Source: Agrobacterium tumefaciens
Lineage (GTDB): Bacteria; Pseudomonadota; Alphaproteobacteria; Rhizobiales; Rhizobiaceae
Reading direction: 5' to 3'
Assembly (NCBI RefSeq): GCF_017726655.1
Contig: NZ_CP072308.1
Location: 2,678,001-2,742,000 of the forward strand
DNA: 64,000 nucleotides
In this document: positions 1 to 9,218 of the stretch, piece after piece
Layout: each line of letters opens with the position of its first letter
Numbering within the stretch: the stretch's first letter is position 1
The notes under the pieces: model-generated
Database searches by the model: none
What the model was told of the DNA's origin: nothing
The model's input: the letters and a program-made list of their open reading frames with translations, nothing else
Position numbers and translations under genes: made by a program

Positions 1-22
1 TATCCAGCTGAGCTACGGGTGC
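1..22 (-). tRNA. tRNA-Arg, 5' end only (cut by window edge)
   Basis: The reverse complement begins GCACCCGTAGCTCAGCTGGA, a typical tRNA acceptor strand followed by a D-arm with the conserved TAGCTCAG and GG. It is very close to the start of bacterial tRNA-Arg (ACG). The anticodon and 3' half lie outside the window, so the amino acid is inferred from the 5' end alone. Confidence 0.75.
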
Positions 23-540
23 AGCGGTCACGCTTGAATCGCGTGCAGCGGTTGGTTCATACCCTAGCTTGGTGTCGGCATCAATGTCTAAAAATCGAAG
101 ATTTACGAAAGCTGATCGGATTTTCGGTGCGGCCAGTCGAGGACGTGGTTCTTGGGCATCTGGCGTGCGGACCGCCGGGTGCCAAGATGGGTCATTTGAC
201 GTATTGTCTTTTCGACAGAGCTTCTCATTCTCCTATAAGTAGTATCTTATGGGGGAAATTTGCGGGTTCGGCTCTTTCCTGCGGTCGGGTGATTGCAATC
301 ACGGAAATGCCTTTGAGCGCCGATCCAGAGGCATTTTTTGCTCTTGTAAATTAGCTGATAAATAGTCATACTTTTCTTGTCGGCGAGCGCGTGAATTCCG
401 CTTACGTTTTTCGGTAGCGGGCATTAACTGTCAAATTATTCTACAATATTAGTATCATCTACATTTATTAGGGATACAGTTTTGCGGCGTTGTCGGCTAT
501 AGTTCGGGCAATGCGAGAGGCGAATCAGGCGGGGGATCGG
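23..540. other. Intergenic region between tRNA and marR-like gene
   Basis: About 520 bases without a gene I can support. The left end must carry the tRNA promoter on the minus strand. Positions 430-475 are clearly AT-rich compared with the surroundings and probably hold the promoter of the MarR-type gene. An open frame at 19-354 has no recognisable domain and no clear ribosome binding site. Confidence 0.5.
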
Positions 541-1047
541 ATGGCTTTGCGACTGGCACATAGCAACGGGCCGCAGATGGAAAAGGCCGAGCGCGGCAGC
601 TCCGGCGACGCGGCGATGACGGGAATTGACTACGGCTTGCTGACGACGGCGATCAGTTATCACTTGAGACACTCTCAACTTGCCGTGGCAAATGATTTTG
701 CCGAAGTGCTGGCCGGGCACGGTTTGCGACCCGCCGATTTTTCCGTTCTGGTCATTGTCGGCGGTAATCCGGGCCTCAAGCAGAGCGATGTTGCTGAAGC
801 CCTTGGCATCCAGCGAGCAAATTTCGTCGCGATCGTCGACAGCATGGAAGAGAAGGGCCTGCTTGTCCGCCGCAAGTCGGAAGAGGACAGGCGCGTTCAT
901 TTCCTCGACATGACCGAGGAAGGCAGCGACTTGCTCGACCGCCTTTCCGACAGCTGGCGCGACCGCGAAGAAAAGCTGATCGACCGGATCGGCGGCAAAA
1001 AAGCACGCGATCAACTCCTGTCCCTGCTGGGGCGTCTGCGCGACTGA
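541..1047 (+). CDS. MarR family transcriptional regulator
   Basis: A winged-helix regulator of about 168 residues. The central part (DFSVLVIVGGNPGLKQSDVA, then a recognition helix with QRANFVAIVDSMEEKGLL, then the basic wing RRKSEEDRRVHFLDMTEEG) matches the MarR fold closely. The frame is open upstream to a TTG at 490. I prefer the ATG at 541 because a GGGGG run lies about seven bases before it; an ATG at 577 is an alternative. The ligand and targets are unknown. The gene is followed by a small membrane protein, but the 170-base gap does not prove co-transcription. Confidence 0.8.
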   Translation: MALRLAHSNGPQMEKAERGSSGDAAMTGIDYGLLTTAISYHLRHSQLAVANDFAEVLAGHGLRPADFSVLVIVGGNPGLKQSDVAEALGIQRANFVAIVDSMEEKGLLVRRKSEEDRRVHFLDMTEEGSDLLDRLSDSWRDREEKLIDRIGGKKARDQLLSLLGRLRD

Positions 1048-1221
1048 CCGTCGCCGCTCAATCATCGCTTCCGAGCCGTCACTTCACGGCAGCCTGATCG
1101 GCTGCGGTTCGAATTGCGTTGCAATTTTCCTACGAAACCGCCAAGACGCATTCGCATCTCGACTTCTCAAGGGAGATCGGGGTGCTGACTGATCGACGGG
1201 AAAGGTCCGGGACGGAGCGCC

Positions 1222-1485
1222 ATGCTGAATATCGATACGAGTCATCCGCTTTACCGGCCGCTGTGGGTCCGGTTGCTCATCGTTGGCTTCTGCGCCGCAT
1301 GGGCAATCATCGAATTCGTCAATCGCGAGTTTTTCTGGGGGACCATCGTTGCCGGCATCGGCGCCTACGCCGCTTACGAACTGTTGGTGAAATTCAAGCC
1401 GGCAAATGCCAGCGCGAAAAGCGCCGACGTTGCCGACGTTCCCGCTGCCGACAGCACGCCAGCCGATAAAAACGACGCCGGTTGA
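1222..1485 (+). CDS. Small membrane protein of unknown function
   Basis: 87 residues with two hydrophobic stretches (VRLLIVGFCAAWAIIEFV and a Gly/Ala-rich segment around WGTIVAGIGAYAAYELL), so probably a two-helix inner-membrane protein with a short N-terminus. The tail is rich in Ala, Asp and Lys and looks disordered. A GGGACGGAG stretch 5-13 bases upstream of the ATG serves as ribosome binding site. I do not recognise a characterised family. Confidence 0.7.
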   Translation: MLNIDTSHPLYRPLWVRLLIVGFCAAWAIIEFVNREFFWGTIVAGIGAYAAYELLVKFKPANASAKSADVADVPAADSTPADKNDAG

Positions 1486-1532
1486 GGCGTCCCTTCCTTC
1501 GTTCAATACCTCTTGCTTTTGCGCGGCCGATT

Positions 1533-2015
1533 TTACCTGAAATGCTCGCGGGTTCGTAACATGCGGATGGCCTGATCGATCAGCAGATTGGCCGCGGTCA
1601 TGCGCTGCGTTGCATTGTGCCGGAACTGCGGTTTTACCCGGTCGGGGTGGTTAAGGCGGGCAAAGGCACGACGCTTTTCCGCAAGCGTGGCAGCCGTGTC
1701 GGTGTCCTGAATGGCGAGTTCCGCGGAGACGTCCGCCAGGGAGGTTTTTTCAAGATGCGCCGGCATGGCCTCAGGCTCCGGCTTCGGTGTTGGCCCCGGC
1801 GGCGGTGCGGGCTCCGCCAGGAAGGCGAAGTAGGCATCGAGATTCCCGTTTTTTTCCGGTGGCGCCTCGCTATGGGTATCGATGACAAAGCCCGAGCTGA
1901 AGCCGGCGATACGATGGCCGGCAGGCGGTCGCTGATCGAGGCTTTCGTCCCGTTCTTCTTTCTCCTGCTTCAGCCGTTCAACGACCGACTGAAAGACGGA
2001 TTGTCCGAAGAGCAT
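1533..2015 (-). CDS. J-domain-like (DnaJ-type) protein
   Basis: 160 residues. The C-terminal part contains RAFARLNHPDRVKPQ followed by a helix AANLLIDQAIRML, which resembles helix II, the diagnostic HPD loop and helix III of a J-domain; such proteins stimulate the ATPase of DnaK-type chaperones. The N-terminal half is low in complexity, with a Pro-rich linker (PAPPPGPTPKPEPEAMP). The J-domain is at the C-terminus rather than the N-terminus and there is no zinc-binding domain, so this is a specialised co-chaperone-like protein and not DnaJ itself. The client is unknown. Confidence 0.65.
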   Translation of the reverse strand: MLFGQSVFQSVVERLKQEKEERDESLDQRPPAGHRIAGFSSGFVIDTHSEAPPEKNGNLDAYFAFLAEPAPPPGPTPKPEPEAMPAHLEKTSLADVSAELAIQDTDTAATLAEKRRAFARLNHPDRVKPQFRHNATQRMTAANLLIDQAIRMLRTREHFR

Positions 2016-2085
2016 GCGGCTTTCCTGTGCCGGTTGGATGATGCGGCTTTTTTAGCGCATGAAAATGGTGCCGGGCTTGCAGCCA

Positions 2086-3093
2086 TCAAAGGCCCGTCAG
2101 CTTCCGGCTTTCATCCAGCACCAGATCGTAAAGCAGGCGGGCGCTGGGCGGCAGGACCCTGCCTTTGGTGGTGATGATGCTATAGGGCTTCACGACGAGT
2201 TCGAAATCCGTCGGCAGGATGCGGGTTCGGCCGATATCGGCCTGCTGGCCGGCCACGAACTCCGCCATGTCCTGCGCAATGGGCGCGATGGCATCCGTGT
2301 TGCAGACCAAAGCGAGCGTCAGCACGACGGAGGGTGTGTTGATGACGTTACGCGGCATGGCGACGCCATGGGTCAGGAACACATCCTCCATGGTTCTGCG
2401 CAACAGCGCGCCCGGCGGTTGGAACACCCAGTCATAGGCGGAGAGGTCCTGCAGGGTCACGGGCTCGCCGCGCAACAGCAGTGGATGGTCCTGGCGCACC
2501 ACCAGACAGGCCCGCTCGATGCCGATTTCGTGGATGGAGAAAAGGCTCGGATCGAAATCATCAGGGATACGGCCGATGATAAAATCGTGCCGGGCCGCCA
2601 GTAATTCGCGAGCCAGCACGTTGCTGCTTTCCACCTGAACGTTGATTTCAATGCCGGGATAGGTATCCATGGCGCGCCTTATGGCGGGAACCACAAGGCT
2701 GATCGCCGGTGCGGTGACAGCGCCGATGAAGACCGAGCCGCCGCTTCCCGATTTCATCTGGTTGAGTTCGCGGCTCGCTTCGCGCAGTTCCAGAAGGATG
2801 GTGCGGGCCCGACGCGCCAGAGCCTCGCCGAATTTCGTCAGCACCACGCCGCGCGAGGCTCTCTGACAAAGGGGTGATTTGACGATCGCTTCCATTTCCG
2901 CGAGCATGCGCGAGGCGGCGGGCTGGGTCATGTTCATGGCGGCGGCAGCCGCGCTGACCTGGCCGTGCTCCTCTATCATGACCAGCATGCGCAGGTGGCT
3001 CATCTTCAATCCAGCCCGCAGAAGAGGGTTGTCTTCGAAGACAAAAAGGGCGTCCGTCGTTTGCGCCTGCTCATACACTCTTTGGTTGCTCAT
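2086..3093 (-). CDS. gbpR: LysR-type regulator of the chvE sugar-uptake locus (GbpR)
   Basis: 335 residues. The N-terminal winged helix-turn-helix (about residues 29-90, with VSAAAAAMNMTQPAASRML) is typical of LysR regulators and is followed by the two-lobed effector domain. It is divergent from chvE, the arrangement known for Agrobacterium GbpR, which controls chvE in response to sugars. The name rests mainly on this position and family. The shared 250-base region contains a perfect palindrome at 3133-3152 that is a natural binding-site candidate. The effector domain would sense arabinose, galactose or fucose if the known GbpR function holds. Confidence 0.85.
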   Translation of the reverse strand: MSNQRVYEQAQTTDALFVFEDNPLLRAGLKMSHLRMLVMIEEHGQVSAAAAAMNMTQPAASRMLAEMEAIVKSPLCQRASRGVVLTKFGEALARRARTILLELREASRELNQMKSGSGGSVFIGAVTAPAISLVVPAIRRAMDTYPGIEINVQVESSNVLARELLAARHDFIIGRIPDDFDPSLFSIHEIGIERACLVVRQDHPLLLRGEPVTLQDLSAYDWVFQPPGALLRRTMEDVFLTHGVAMPRNVINTPSVVLTLALVCNTDAIAPIAQDMAEFVAGQQADIGRTRILPTDFELVVKPYSIITTKGRVLPPSARLLYDLVLDESRKLTGL

Positions 3094-3132
3094 TCGCAGT
3101 TTATACCCCTCATCGGTTTTTGTATCGATTTA

Positions 3133-3152
3133 ATATATCAAAATTGATATAT
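3133..3152. promoter_or_regulatory. Palindrome in the gbpR-chvE divergent promoter region
   Basis: ATATATCAA and TTGATATAT form a perfect 9-base inverted repeat with a 2-base spacer, and the half-site GATATAT recurs just downstream at 3160-3166. LysR regulators bind dyads of this kind close to the divergent start points. A TTGACA at 3172-3177 could be the -35 element for chvE. Assignment as the GbpR site is inference. Confidence 0.5.
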
Positions 3153-3345
3153 GGAAACCGATATATTCTATTTGACAGTTATATGGATTCAGAACAATTT
3201 GCGGAATGCCGGGGAGGAGCGGCAGCTGTTCCGTTTCGCATGTGCGAAAAGGAACGAGCGCAATGCGGCTTCTTCCTCTGACGGCATGAATTTCATGGTG
3301 CACCGCAGCAGCGGACGCCATAGAAGGGCTCAAGGGAGAGAGTTT

Positions 3346-4410
3346 ATGAAGTCCATTATTTCGCTGATGGCAGCTTGTGCCATCGGTGCTGCTTCTTTCG
3401 CAGCGCCGGTTTTCGCACAGGACAAGGGTTCCGTCGGTATCGCAATGCCGACCAAATCGTCCGCACGCTGGATCGACGACGGCAACAACATCGTGAAGCA
3501 GCTTCAGGAAGCCGGTTACACCACCGACCTGCAGTATGCTGACGACGATATTCCGAACCAGCTTTCCCAGATCGAAAACATGGTTACCAAGGGCGTCAAG
3601 GTCCTCGTGATCGCATCGATCGATGGCACCACGCTGTCGGACGTTCTGAAGCAGGCTGGACAGCAGGGCATCAAGGTCATCGCTTATGACCGCCTGATCC
3701 GCAACAGCGGCGACGTCAGCTACTACGCCACCTTCGACAACTTCCAGGTTGGCGTTCTGCAGGCGACTTCGATCGTTGACAAGCTTGGTCTGAAGGACGG
3801 CAAGGGTCCGTTCAACATCGAACTGTTCGGCGGCTCCCCGGACGACAACAACGCCTTCTTCTTCTATGATGGCGCAATGTCGGTTCTCCAGCCTTACATC
3901 GACAGCGGCAAGCTGGTCGTGAAGTCCGGCCAGACCGGCATGGACAAGGTCGGCACGCTGCGTTGGGATCCGGCAACGGCCCAGGCCCGCATGGATAACC
4001 TTCTCTCGGCCTATTACACCGATGCCAAGGTTGACGCTGTTCTGTCGCCTTACGACGGTCTGTCCATCGGCATCATCTCCTCGCTCAAGGGCGTAGGCTA
4101 TGGCACGAAGGAGCAGCCGCTGCCGGTCGTTTCCGGTCAGGACGCTGAGGTTCCTTCCGTGAAGTCGATCATTGCCGGCGAGCAGTACTCCACCATCTTC
4201 AAGGACACCCGCGAACTCGCCAAGGTGACCGTGAACATGGTCAACGCTGTCATGGAAGGCAAGGAACCGGAAGTGAACGACACCAAGACCTATGAAAATG
4301 GCGTCAAGGTCGTTCCGTCCTACCTCCTGAAGCCTGTTGCCGTGACCAAGGAGAACTACAAGCAGGTTCTCGTCGATGGCGGTTACTACAAGGAAGACCA
4401 GCTGAAATAA
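3346..4410 (+). CDS. chvE: ChvE periplasmic multiple-sugar-binding protein
   Basis: 354 residues, the length known for Agrobacterium ChvE. A cleavable signal peptide (basic MKS start, hydrophobic core, cleavage near PVFAQ about residue 24) precedes a type I periplasmic binding fold with [16 protein letters not shown] at the start and [15 protein letters not shown] further on. ChvE delivers monosaccharides to the Ggu ABC transporter and, in strains with a Ti plasmid, sugar-loaded ChvE also stimulates the VirA sensor. The frame is open further upstream, but the ATG at 3346 is preceded by GGGAGAG and opens the signal peptide. A terminator hairpin follows before gguA, so chvE should be made in excess over the transporter. 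Confidence 0.95.
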   Translation: MKSIISLMAACAIGAASFAAPVFAQDKGSVGIAMPTKSSARWIDDGNNIVKQLQEAGYTTDLQYADDDIPNQLSQIENMVTKGVKVLVIASIDGTTLSDVLKQAGQQGIKVIAYDRLIRNSGDVSYYATFDNFQVGVLQATSIVDKLGLKDGKGPFNIELFGGSPDDNNAFFFYDGAMSVLQPYIDSGKLVVKSGQTGMDKVGTLRWDPATAQARMDNLLSAYYTDAKVDAVLSPYDGLSIGIISSLKGVGYGTKEQPLPVVSGQDAEVPSVKSIIAGEQYSTIFKDTRELAKVTVNMVNAVMEGKEPEVNDTKTYENGVKVVPSYLLKPVAVTKENYKQVLVDGGYYKEDQLK

Positions 4411-4424
4411 GCTGAAGACACATG

Positions 4425-4454
4425 CGGGGATGGCTTGGCGTCATCCCCGTTTTT
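4425..4454 (+). terminator. Hairpin terminator between chvE and gguA
   Basis: CGGGGATG and CATCCCCG form an 8-base-pair stem with a 9-base loop, directly followed by five T residues. It is 15 bases after the chvE stop and about 50 bases before gguA. Partial termination here would explain higher expression of the binding protein than of the transporter. Confidence 0.75.
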
Positions 4455-4500
4455 CCATAAAAATAAAAACGCCTGAACTAATCGGGCGCTGGATTGCGAT

Positions 4501-6039
4501 ATGGCCAATACCATTCTCGAAATGCGGAACATCACCAAGACGTTTCCGGGCGTGAAAGCGCTTGAGAACGTTAACCTCAAGGTGAAAGAGGGTGAGATCC
4601 ACGCACTCGTCGGTGAGAACGGCGCGGGAAAGTCGACCCTGATGAAGGTCCTTTCCGGTGTTTACCCCGCCGGCTCCTATGAGGGCGAAATCCATTATGA
4701 AGGCGCCGTCAGAAACTTTCGCGCCATCAACGACAGCGAAGATATTGGTATCATCATCATTCACCAGGAGCTGGCGCTCGTGCCGCTTCTGTCGATTGCG
4801 GAAAACATCTTCCTTGGAAACGAAGTCGCCTCGAACGGCGTCATCAGCTGGCAGCAGACCTTCAACCGGACCCGCGAACTCCTGAAGAAGGTGGGTCTGA
4901 AGGAATCGCCGGAGACGCTGATCACGGATATCGGCGTGGGCAAGCAGCAGCTGGTCGAAATCGCCAAGGCGCTGTCGAAGAGCGTGAAGCTGCTCATCCT
5001 CGACGAGCCGACGGCATCGCTCAACGAAAGCGATTCCGAGGCGCTGCTGAACCTGCTGATGGAATTCCGCAAGCAGGGCATGACGTCGATCATCATCACC
5101 CACAAGCTGAACGAAGTGCGCAAGGTGGCCGACCAGATCACCGTGCTGCGTGACGGCATGACCGTGAAGACGCTCGACTGTCACAAGGAAGAAATCAGTG
5201 AGGATGTGATCATCCGCAACATGGTGGGACGCGATCTCGAGGATCGTTATCCGCCGCGCGACGTGCCGATCGGCGAGACCATTCTCGAAGTGAAGAACTG
5301 GAATGCCTATCACCAGCAGCATCGTGACCGCCAGGTTCTGCACGACATCAACATTACCGTGCGCAAGGGCGAAGTCGTCGGTATCGCCGGCCTGATGGGC
5401 GCAGGGCGCACCGAATTTGCGATGAGCGTGTTCGGCAAGTCCTACGGCCACAAGATCAGCGGCGACGTTTTGCTCCACGGCAAGCCGGTGGATGTGAGCA
5501 CCGTGCGCAAGGCGATCGATGCAGGTCTCGCCTATGTGACGGAAGACCGCAAACATCTTGGTCTCGTGCTCAACGACAATATCCTGCACAACACCACGCT
5601 GGCCAATCTCGCCGGCGTCTCGAATGCCAGCGTCATCGACGATATCAAGGAAATGAAGGTGGCGAGCGATTTCCGCACGCGCCTGCGCATCCGGTCTTCG
5701 GGCATTTTCCAGGAAACAGTCAACCTCTCGGGCGGCAACCAGCAGAAGGTCGTGCTGTCCAAGTGGCTGTTCTCCAATCCTGACGTGCTGATCCTCGATG
5801 AACCGACCCGCGGTATCGATGTCGGCGCGAAATACGAAATCTACACCATCATCAACCAGCTCGCTGCCGAAGGTAAAGGCGTTCTGATGATCTCATCGGA
5901 AATGCCCGAACTGCTCGGCAATTGCGACCGCATCTACGTCATGAACGAAGGCCGCATCGTCGCTGAATTGCCGAAGGCAGAGGCGAGCCAGGAAAGCATC
6001 ATGCGCGCTATCATGCGCTCAGGGGAGAAGAACTCATGA
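4501..6039 (+). CDS. gguA: Sugar ABC transporter ATP-binding protein GguA
   Basis: 512 residues with two fused ABC modules, as in the XylG/MglA/AraG family. The first has Walker [10 protein letters not shown] and Walker [11 protein letters not shown]; its signature is degenerate ([11 protein letters not shown]). The second has a degenerate Walker A ([10 protein letters not shown]), a good signature ([15 protein letters not shown]) and Walker [20 protein letters not shown]. This asymmetry is normal for carbohydrate-uptake class 2 transporters. It acts on the cytoplasmic face with GguB as membrane partner and ChvE as receptor. The stop overlaps the gguB start by four bases. The ribosome binding site before the ATG at 4501 is weak. 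Confidence 0.93.
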   Translation: MANTILEMRNITKTFPGVKALENVNLKVKEGEIHALVGENGAGKSTLMKVLSGVYPAGSYEGEIHYEGAVRNFRAINDSEDIGIIIIHQELALVPLLSIAENIFLGNEVASNGVISWQQTFNRTRELLKKVGLKESPETLITDIGVGKQQLVEIAKALSKSVKLLILDEPTASLNESDSEALLNLLMEFRKQGMTSIIITHKLNEVRKVADQITVLRDGMTVKTLDCHKEEISEDVIIRNMVGRDLEDRYPPRDVPIGETILEVKNWNAYHQQHRDRQVLHDINITVRKGEVVGIAGLMGAGRTEFAMSVFGKSYGHKISGDVLLHGKPVDVSTVRKAIDAGLAYVTEDRKHLGLVLNDNILHNTTLANLAGVSNASVIDDIKEMKVASDFRTRLRIRSSGIFQETVNLSGGNQQKVVLSKWLFSNPDVLILDEPTRGIDVGAKYEIYTIINQLAAEGKGVLMISSEMPELLGNCDRIYVMNEGRIVAELPKAEASQESIMRAIMRSGEKNS

Positions 6040-7232
6040 GTTCGGCAAACACCACAAACGAAGAAAGTAACGTCATCTCGGTCGGGTCGTATATTCGCTC
6101 CAACATCCGCGAATACGGCATGCTGATCGCGCTCGTCGCCATCATGGTTTTCTTCCAGTTCTACACCGGCGGTATCCTGTTCCGCCCTGTGAACCTGACC
6201 AACCTCATCCTGCAGAACTCCTTCATCGTCATCATGGCGCTGGGCATGCTGCTGGTCATCGTGGCGGGGCATATCGACCTTTCGGTCGGCTCCATCGTTG
6301 CCTTCGTCGGCGCGATCGCGGCCATATTGACAGTGCAATGGGGCATGAACCCATTTCTGGCGGCGCTGATTTGCCTCGTCATCGGCGGTATCATCGGTGC
6401 TGCCCAGGGTTACTGGATCGCCTATCACCGCATTCCGTCCTTCATCGTGACGCTGGCGGGCATGCTGGTGTTCCGCGGCCTCACGCTCTTCGTGCTCGGC
6501 GGCAAGAATATCGGCCCGTTCCCGACCGATTTCCAGATCATCAGCACCGGGTTCCTGCCCGATATCGGCGGCATCGAAGGTTTGAACACGACCTCGATGA
6601 TCCTGACCGTGCTTATCCCCGTCGTGCTCTTCTATCTCGCTTGGCGCCGCCGCGTCGTGAATGTGAAGCACGGCATCGATGTCGAACCTTTTGGCTTCTT
6701 CGTCGTCCAGCATCTGGTCATCGCTGCTGCCATCCTCTTCCTCGGCTATCAGCTTTCCACCTATCGCGGTCTGCCCAACGTGCTGATCGTGATGCTGGTG
6801 CTGATCGCGCTCTACAGCTTCGTGACGCGCCGCACGACCATCGGCCGCCGCGTCTACGCCATGGGCGGCAACGAGAAGGCGACCAAGCTTTCCGGTATCA
6901 ATACCGAACGCCTGAGCTTCCTGACTTTCGTCAACATGGGCGTGCTTGCAGGTCTCGCCGGCATGATCATCGCGACCCGCCTCAACTCGGCAACGCCGAA
7001 GGCCGGCGTGGGCTTCGAGCTTGACGTGATCGCGGCCTGCTTCATCGGCGGCGCTTCGGCATCCGGCGGCGTTGGCAAGATCACCGGTGCGGTCATCGGC
7101 GCCTTCATCATGGGCGTGATGAATAACGGCATGTCGATCGTCGGCCTCGGCATCGACTTCCAGCAGATGGTCAAGGGCCTCGTGCTGCTCGCCGCCGTGT
7201 TCTTCGACGTCTACAACAAAAACAAGGGCTGA
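6036..7232 (+). CDS. gguB: Sugar ABC transporter permease GguB
   Basis: 398 residues, strongly hydrophobic, of the XylH/RbsC permease family. The family hallmarks [19 protein letters not shown] near the N-terminus and [17 protein letters not shown] in the cytoplasmic loop are present, as is [16 protein letters not shown]. It forms the membrane channel for sugars delivered by ChvE. The start overlaps the end of gguA (ATGA) and has a good AGGGGAGAA ribosome binding site, so the two are translationally coupled. Confidence 0.93.
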   Translation: MSSANTTNEESNVISVGSYIRSNIREYGMLIALVAIMVFFQFYTGGILFRPVNLTNLILQNSFIVIMALGMLLVIVAGHIDLSVGSIVAFVGAIAAILTVQWGMNPFLAALICLVIGGIIGAAQGYWIAYHRIPSFIVTLAGMLVFRGLTLFVLGGKNIGPFPTDFQIISTGFLPDIGGIEGLNTTSMILTVLIPVVLFYLAWRRRVVNVKHGIDVEPFGFFVVQHLVIAAAILFLGYQLSTYRGLPNVLIVMLVLIALYSFVTRRTTIGRRVYAMGGNEKATKLSGINTERLSFLTFVNMGVLAGLAGMIIATRLNSATPKAGVGFELDVIAACFIGGASASGGVGKITGAVIGAFIMGVMNNGMSIVGLGIDFQQMVKGLVLLAAVFFDVYNKNKG

Positions 7233-7255
7233 TCGGCTCACCCCTATCGCAGTGC

Positions 7256-7284
7256 AAAAAGTGGCCGGTTTCCGGCCACTTTCA
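7256..7284 (+). terminator. Hairpin between gguB and gguC
   Basis: AAAGTGGCCGG and CCGGCCACTTT form a perfect 11-base-pair stem with a 3-base loop, 25 bases after the gguB stop. Only a short T run follows, so it may attenuate or protect the mRNA end rather than stop all transcription into gguC. Confidence 0.6.
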
Positions 7285-7351
7285 TAAGATGCAGGCGCAT
7301 TGCGCCGCGTAGAAGAGATAAAGGCGCTTGGCGCCGGAGGAAGGAAATCCC

Positions 7352-8347
7352 GTGCTCATTTCACAGATCAAAGATGCCAGTGGCAACATCATCGTAGCGG
7401 TTCGCGAAGAAGGCGGAGAGGCACGCGCAGTCAAGGGCGCAGCGTCCGTTTATGCGCTTGCCATGGAAGCGGCCAATGGTGGCAAGAACCTCGCCGACGT
7501 CATTTCGGCGCACGGCCTGGGCGATGCCGTCGATCTTGAAAAGGCGTATGCCGAAGGTCGCTTCCTGCCGCCGATCACCCACCCCGATCCGGCGCATCTC
7601 CATCTGACCGGTACCGGCCTTACCCATCTCGGTTCGGCCGCCACCCGCGACAGCATGCACAAGAAAACGACGGAAGCCGCCGAGGAAAGCCTGACGGACT
7701 CCATGAAGATGTTCCGCATGGGTCTGGAAAACGGCAAGCCGAAGGCCGGTGAAAAGGGCGTGCAGCCTGAGTGGTTCTACAAGGGCAACGGCCATGTGGC
7801 GGCAGCACCGGGTGCGGCGCTTACCTCGCCATCCTTCGCGCTTGATGGCGGCGAAGAACCTGAGATGGCGGGTATCTACGTCATTTCCGACAAGGGTGAA
7901 GCGGTGCGTATCGGTTTTGCCGTGTCGAACGAGTTTTCCGATCACGTCACCGAGCGGATCAACTATCTTTACCTTGCCCATTCCAAGCTGCGTCCGGCGA
8001 GTTTCGGCCCCGAAATCCGCGTCGGCGCACCGCCGTCCGATATTCGTGGTACCTCGCGCATTCGTCGCGGCGACAAGGTCATCTTCGAAAAGCCGTTCGT
8101 TTCGGGTGAGGACAACATGTCCCACACCTTCGCGAACCTCGAATATCACCACTTCAAATACGGCCTGTTCCGTGCGCCTGGCGATGTGCATGTGCACATG
8201 TTCGGCACGGCAACGCTTTCCTTCGCCGAAGGTATCAAACCGGAAGAAGGCGACGTGTTTGAGATCGAGGCCGCCGGTTTCGGCCTGCCGCTGAAGAACC
8301 CGCTGGCGGTCGATGCGGAAGAAGAGATCGTGGTTCGCCAGATCTGA
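7352..8347 (+). CDS. gguC: GguC, AraD1/FAH-fold family enzyme
   Basis: 331 residues from the GTG at 7352, chosen because GGAGGAAGG lies just upstream. The C-terminal half carries features of the fumarylacetoacetate-hydrolase fold (GDVHVHMFGTATLSFAEGIKP, EGDVFEIEAAGFGLPLKNPL). Proteins of the GguC/AraD1 group are linked to sugar-acid breakdown; in Sinorhizobium an araD1 product is assigned to dehydration of 2-keto-3-deoxy-L-arabonate. A role in metabolising a ChvE-transported pentose is therefore likely but inferred. It is the last gene of the locus, 120 bases after gguB and behind a hairpin. Confidence 0.85.
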   Translation: MLISQIKDASGNIIVAVREEGGEARAVKGAASVYALAMEAANGGKNLADVISAHGLGDAVDLEKAYAEGRFLPPITHPDPAHLHLTGTGLTHLGSAATRDSMHKKTTEAAEESLTDSMKMFRMGLENGKPKAGEKGVQPEWFYKGNGHVAAAPGAALTSPSFALDGGEEPEMAGIYVISDKGEAVRIGFAVSNEFSDHVTERINYLYLAHSKLRPASFGPEIRVGAPPSDIRGTSRIRRGDKVIFEKPFVSGEDNMSHTFANLEYHHFKYGLFRAPGDVHVHMFGTATLSFAEGIKPEEGDVFEIEAAGFGLPLKNPLAVDAEEEIVVRQI

Positions 8348-8370
8348 TCTACGGGCGATCTTTGGGAATG

Positions 8371-8396
8371 ATAGAGGGAGCAATTGCTCCCTCTAT
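8371..8396. terminator. Perfect palindrome after gguC
   Basis: ATAGAGGGAGCAA is followed immediately by its exact reverse complement, a 26-base perfect inverted repeat 23 bases after the gguC stop. There is no T tract. It probably ends or stabilises the chvE-ggu transcript. Confidence 0.55.
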
Positions 8397-8399
8397 TCG

Positions 8400-8510
8400 T
8401 CATACCGGCCTTGAGCCGGTATCCAGCCAGCCCGAGTTTTTAGGCTGAAAAGAGTCTTTTCTCCGCGCAGACGCGCGTCGGCTGGTTTCCGGATCAGGGC
8501 CGGAAAAACG
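8400..8510. repeat. Palindromic intergenic repeat (REP-like), copy A
   Basis: It contains ATACCGGC...GCCGGTAT with a 5-base loop, then a GCGCAGACGCGC core and a second arm ending CCGGATCAGGGCCGG. The same core and arms recur at 32850-32915 and 51230-51335. It lies between the convergent ends of gguC and the histidine phosphatase gene. Confidence 0.6.
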
Positions 8511-8552
8511 CAGGTCATATTGTCTGCGTCGACTGATCACGAGCAAATGTCG

Positions 8553-9188
8553 CTATCGCGAGGCAAAATCCTGCAGATGCGAAACATCCGCCAGTGAAAC
8601 GACGGCGCGGTTTTGCCAGTAATCGTCTTCCTTCAAATGGGTGATGCTGCCGGAGCGCGCCGGGAAGCTGACATAACCTGCGCTGTCGATCGGCATCTTG
8701 ATCCATGCCGCGATGACGAAGGTCAGGGCAAAACCATGGGTTACGATGATCTGCGCGGGACACGGCCGTGCGATGATCATGTCCACGGCCTGATAGACCC
8801 TTTCGGCAAATTCGCGTCGTGTCTCGCCATTGGCAATGCCGCCGCGATGGTCAAGGCGATTATGATGCGGTGCCGGGATTTGACGGTCATCGAGCCATTG
8901 CTGCGGCATGCCTTCGGCCTCGCCGTAACTCATTTCCCTGAGGTCGCGCATGGTCTCCATTGGCTGCCCGAAGCGTTCCGCGATGATTTCTGCGGTCTGC
9001 GCGGCACGAAGCAGGTCGGAGCTTAAGATTTCCACGGGTTCGCCGCTGACCAGCATCGCCAGCCTTTCCGCCGCCGCCTCCGCATCGTTCCTGCCATGTG
9101 GAGTCAGTCCGGTATCATACCAGCCGCCGACCCGGTTCTCGATATGGTGGACCGACTGAGGGTGAGTTACGACATAGATATTCTTCAC
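8553..9188 (-). CDS. Histidine phosphatase family protein
   Basis: 211 residues of the phosphoglycerate-mutase-like superfamily. The N-terminal motif reads VVTHPQSVHH where most members have RHGE; the catalytic His is kept but the preceding Arg and following Gly are not. The rest fits: GLTPHGRNDAEAAAERL, SSDLLRAAQTAEII with the phosphate-binding Arg, and the second histidine in IIVTHGFAL. Probably a soluble phosphatase of unknown substrate. The GTG start at 9188 has an upstream CAGGA. The next gene starts 31 bases upstream in the same direction. Confidence 0.8.
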   Translation of the reverse strand: MKNIYVVTHPQSVHHIENRVGGWYDTGLTPHGRNDAEAAAERLAMLVSGEPVEILSSDLLRAAQTAEIIAERFGQPMETMRDLREMSYGEAEGMPQQWLDDRQIPAPHHNRLDHRGGIANGETRREFAERVYQAVDMIIARPCPAQIIVTHGFALTFVIAAWIKMPIDSAGYVSFPARSGSITHLKEDDYWQNRAVVSLADVSHLQDFASR

Positions 9189-9218
9189 GGTATCCTGCTT
9201 CTTTGCGGCCAGTCCTAT

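Noticed and set aside
19..354. Open frame of 111 codons beside the tRNA
   Set aside because: It overlaps the tRNA 5' end, lacks a domain and ribosome binding site, and has codon use unlike the neighbours.
5934..7241. Very long minus-strand frame antisense to gguB
   Set aside because: His/Asp/Glu-rich translation is the usual mirror of a GC-rich membrane-protein gene on the other strand.
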